From positions 1 through 7,613 of the forward strand of contig CAIYYQ010000441.1 in assembly GCA_903930505.1 (NCBI GenBank): 7,613 nucleotides of DNA, given 5' to 3'. Both the position numbers and the translations under genes were made by a program. A model generated the notes under the pieces. The model did not search any database. It was given only the letters and a program-made list of their open reading frames with translations, and was not told where the DNA came from. The DNA is from Methanobacteriota archaeon. Lineage in GTDB: Archaea > Thermoplasmatota > E2 > DHVEG-1. Shown one piece after another: positions 6,685 to 7,613 of this stretch (position 1 is the first letter of the stretch; the number at the start of each line of letters is the position of its first letter).

Positions 6685-6721
6685 TTTCTTTTTTACACGA
6701 TTTGACATATGTTTCTCCTTA

Positions 6722-6730
6722 TTTATATAA
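6722..6730 (-). promoter_or_regulatory. TATA box for the peptide gene
   Basis: TTATATAAA on the minus strand sits inside the inverted repeat CCTTAT-ATAA-ATAAGG (6717-6732). Standard spacing puts transcription start near 6700, giving a leader of about 26 nt that holds the SD. The symmetric flanks could also serve as a regulator site covering the TATA box. Confidence 0.5.
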
Positions 6731-6976
6731 GGTATCTAGAAAAATGAAAGATTTTTTGAAGAGTTTCGAACAAACAGGAAAAAAAGAGAGGAAAAAGGAG
6801 AAATGTGGCAAATATTGTAGCCACAATCGTCCTAAAAATTTTTACGTTCTTCATGATGGTATACGTTCCCATATGTCACATCCATTTTCTTGGACCCAAC
6901 TATCTGTACTTTTCAAATTGAACGTCCCTATAAAAAATTTTTCGCTTCTTAGGCTGTTGATACAAATGAGCAGCAA

Positions 6977-7020
6977 ATTGGCACCACTGGGAGAAAATTT
7001 TAAGGGGCATTGCCACCACT
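6977..7020 (+). repeat. Short direct repeat, 32-bp period
   Basis: ATTGGCACCACT (6977-6988) and ATTGCCACCACT (7009-7020) match at 11 of 12 positions and are 32 bp apart. The repeats are G+C-rich against an AT-rich surround. They may be the remnant of a duplication, an element end or a binding site. Confidence 0.5.
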
Positions 7021-7063
7021 AAAAGATATCTAATAAAAACAGGTTTTATTGTTGTTTCTCTAA

Positions 7064-7084
7064 CCACCGGTCAGAGATCGGTGG
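7064..7084. repeat. Strong 9-bp hairpin with 3-base loop
   Basis: CCACCGGTC (7064-7072) pairs with GATCGGTGG (7076-7084) around an AGA loop. Eight pairs are Watson-Crick and one is a G-T wobble as read on the plus strand. It is G+C-rich in AT-rich sequence and is not followed by a clear T-run on either strand, so it is not an obvious terminator. It could be an operator, a structured RNA element or a mobile-element relic. Confidence 0.55.
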
Positions 7085-7251
7085 AATTCTTGCTTTAAAA
7101 ACATATCCTCAGAAAACCAATTCTTTACTGACACCCTCCAGTTTTAACAAGATATTTAAACAAAAATCCCCTATCATTTAATCGTAATACTATGGAAGAA
7201 AATAATAAAATAAATTTTTGTTAGTCACATAAAAATAAATTGGAATTAAGA

Positions 7252-7613
7252 ATGAAGAAAGTATTTATTACTGCAGGAATTGTTTGTGATAAAAGAAAAT
7301 TAGATATACTTCGAATTTCAAAATATTTAATGAGAAATGATTATGAGATTGTAGATAGTCCTAAAAAAGCAGATGTTATTTTAATTAGTACTTGTGGTGT
7401 TTCGAATTCTCTTGCAGATAAAACCTTTAAAAAGATAAAGAAATTAAATAAATATGATGGGGAAGTTATAGTAACTGGTTGTCTACCAGACACAGATAAA
7501 AAAAGATTTGACCTTTTTTTCAATGGCCGGTCTTTTAGTACAAAACATATTGATGAAATTGAAACTTTTTTCCCTGGAAATAAAGTCAGTTTTTCTGAAA
7601 TTGAAGATTGTAA
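7252..7613 (+). CDS. MiaB/MtaB-type radical SAM methylthiotransferase-like protein (partial, C-terminus outside the window)
   Basis: The frame is open from the ATG at 7252 to the right edge, giving 120 residues of the N-terminal half. MKKVFITAG is the usual opening of the UPF0004 domain, and the three Cys expected to bind the second Fe-S cluster are in place: Cys12, Cys48 in LISTCGVS and Cys77 in VTGCLP. In MiaB, RimO and MtaB this domain precedes the radical SAM core, which would lie beyond the window. Around the first Cys the sequence (AGIVCDKRKLDILRISKYL) departs from the usual GCxxNxxDSE form, so this is probably not ordinary MiaB. Known relatives methylthiolate tRNA or ribosomal protein S12; the substrate here is unknown. 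The gene is very AT-rich, reads away from the peptide cluster and lacks a clear SD (only a weak GGAA), so it may be leaderless or nearly so. Confidence 0.8.
   Translation, partial: MKKVFITAGIVCDKRKLDILRISKYLMRNDYEIVDSPKKADVILISTCGVSNSLADKTFKKIKKLNKYDGEVIVTGCLPDTDKKRFDLFFNGRSFSTKHIDEIETFFPGNKVSFSEIEDC

Larger units (their letters stand above)
6733..7251. other. Divergent intergenic region without a convincing gene
   Basis: About 520 bp separate the peptide promoter from the divergent plus-strand gene. The plus-strand open frame ending at 7022 starts inside the peptide promoter, is very basic and resembles no family I know. On the minus strand, 55 codons without a start (6854-7018) run by a 4-base ATGA overlap into a 43-codon hydrophobic frame (6723-6854, MKNVKIFRTIVATIFATF at its start), whose stop lies in the TATA box of the peptide gene and which has no good SD. 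These could be relics of a gene or mobile element, or chance. Also present are a short direct repeat (6977-7020), a strong hairpin (7064-7084) and AT-rich sequence that probably includes the promoter of the right-hand gene around 7204-7241. No tRNA, CRISPR repeat or transposase is visible. Confidence 0.55.

Noticed and set aside
6502..6705. 67-codon plus-strand frame over the peptide gene
   Set aside because: It is antisense to the Cys-rich peptide, which has a perfect SD and promoter; the plus-strand frame has neither and would run through that promoter.
6702..7022. 106-codon plus-strand frame in the divergent gap
   Set aside because: It starts within the promoter and leader of the peptide gene, has no good SD for the first codon or for the internal ATG at 6744, and gives a Lys/His-rich product with no recognisable family. 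A database hit would change this.
7034..7050. AT-rich inverted pair AATAAAA/TTTTATT followed by T-rich sequence, considered as a plus-strand terminator
   Set aside because: The stem is all A-T and there is no supported plus-strand gene upstream to terminate.
7341..7523. 60-codon minus-strand frame at the right end
   Set aside because: It is antisense to the methylthiotransferase-like gene, which has the three expected Cys in order.
1..7613. CRISPR array, tRNA/rRNA genes, intact insertion sequence, toxin-antitoxin pair
   Set aside because: No regularly spaced repeats, tRNA arms, transposase motifs or paired small genes with such features were found on either strand.

Overview
This window looks archaeal, most likely euryarchaeal and possibly Thermoplasmata-like. 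The evidence is TATA-type promoter boxes, full archaeal Shine-Dalgarno (SD) matches (GGAGGTGA), a probable leaderless gene, a NosD-type beta-helix surface protein and a gingipain-like C25 peptidase. The lineage call is inference from gene style; there is no marker gene in the window. Most of the window is AT-rich, but the left-hand beta-helix gene and the small peptide gene are visibly richer in G+C.

Layout: five complete genes and one partial gene on the minus strand, then one divergent partial gene on the plus strand. Reading the minus strand from right to left: (1) a TATA box and a perfect SD lead into a 62-residue Cys-rich peptide (6485-6673); (2) a T9 tract is followed by a radical SAM/SPASM enzyme with a complete seven-Cys SPASM pattern (4940-6334); (3) a secreted C25-family cysteine peptidase with its own TATA box (3421-4866); (4) an ABC ATPase (2299-3288) overlapping an ABC-2 permease (1299-2306); (5) the N-terminal 368 residues of a secreted NosD-like beta-helix protein running off the left edge (1-1105). 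On the right, a gap of about 520 bp without a convincing gene holds a strong hairpin and a short direct repeat. It is followed by the start of a divergent MiaB/MtaB-type radical SAM methylthiotransferase-like gene (7252 to the end).

Working model (inference): genes 1 to 4 form a RiPP (ribosomally made, post-translationally modified peptide) pathway. The Cys-rich peptide is the precursor, the SPASM enzyme installs Cys-based crosslinks (two CX3D motifs suggest ranthipeptide-like thioethers), the ABC transporter exports the product or gives self-protection, and the C25 peptidase trims it outside the cell. The beta-helix gene has its own promoter and is probably an unrelated neighbour. The methylthiotransferase-like gene might be an accessory tailoring enzyme or a bystander.
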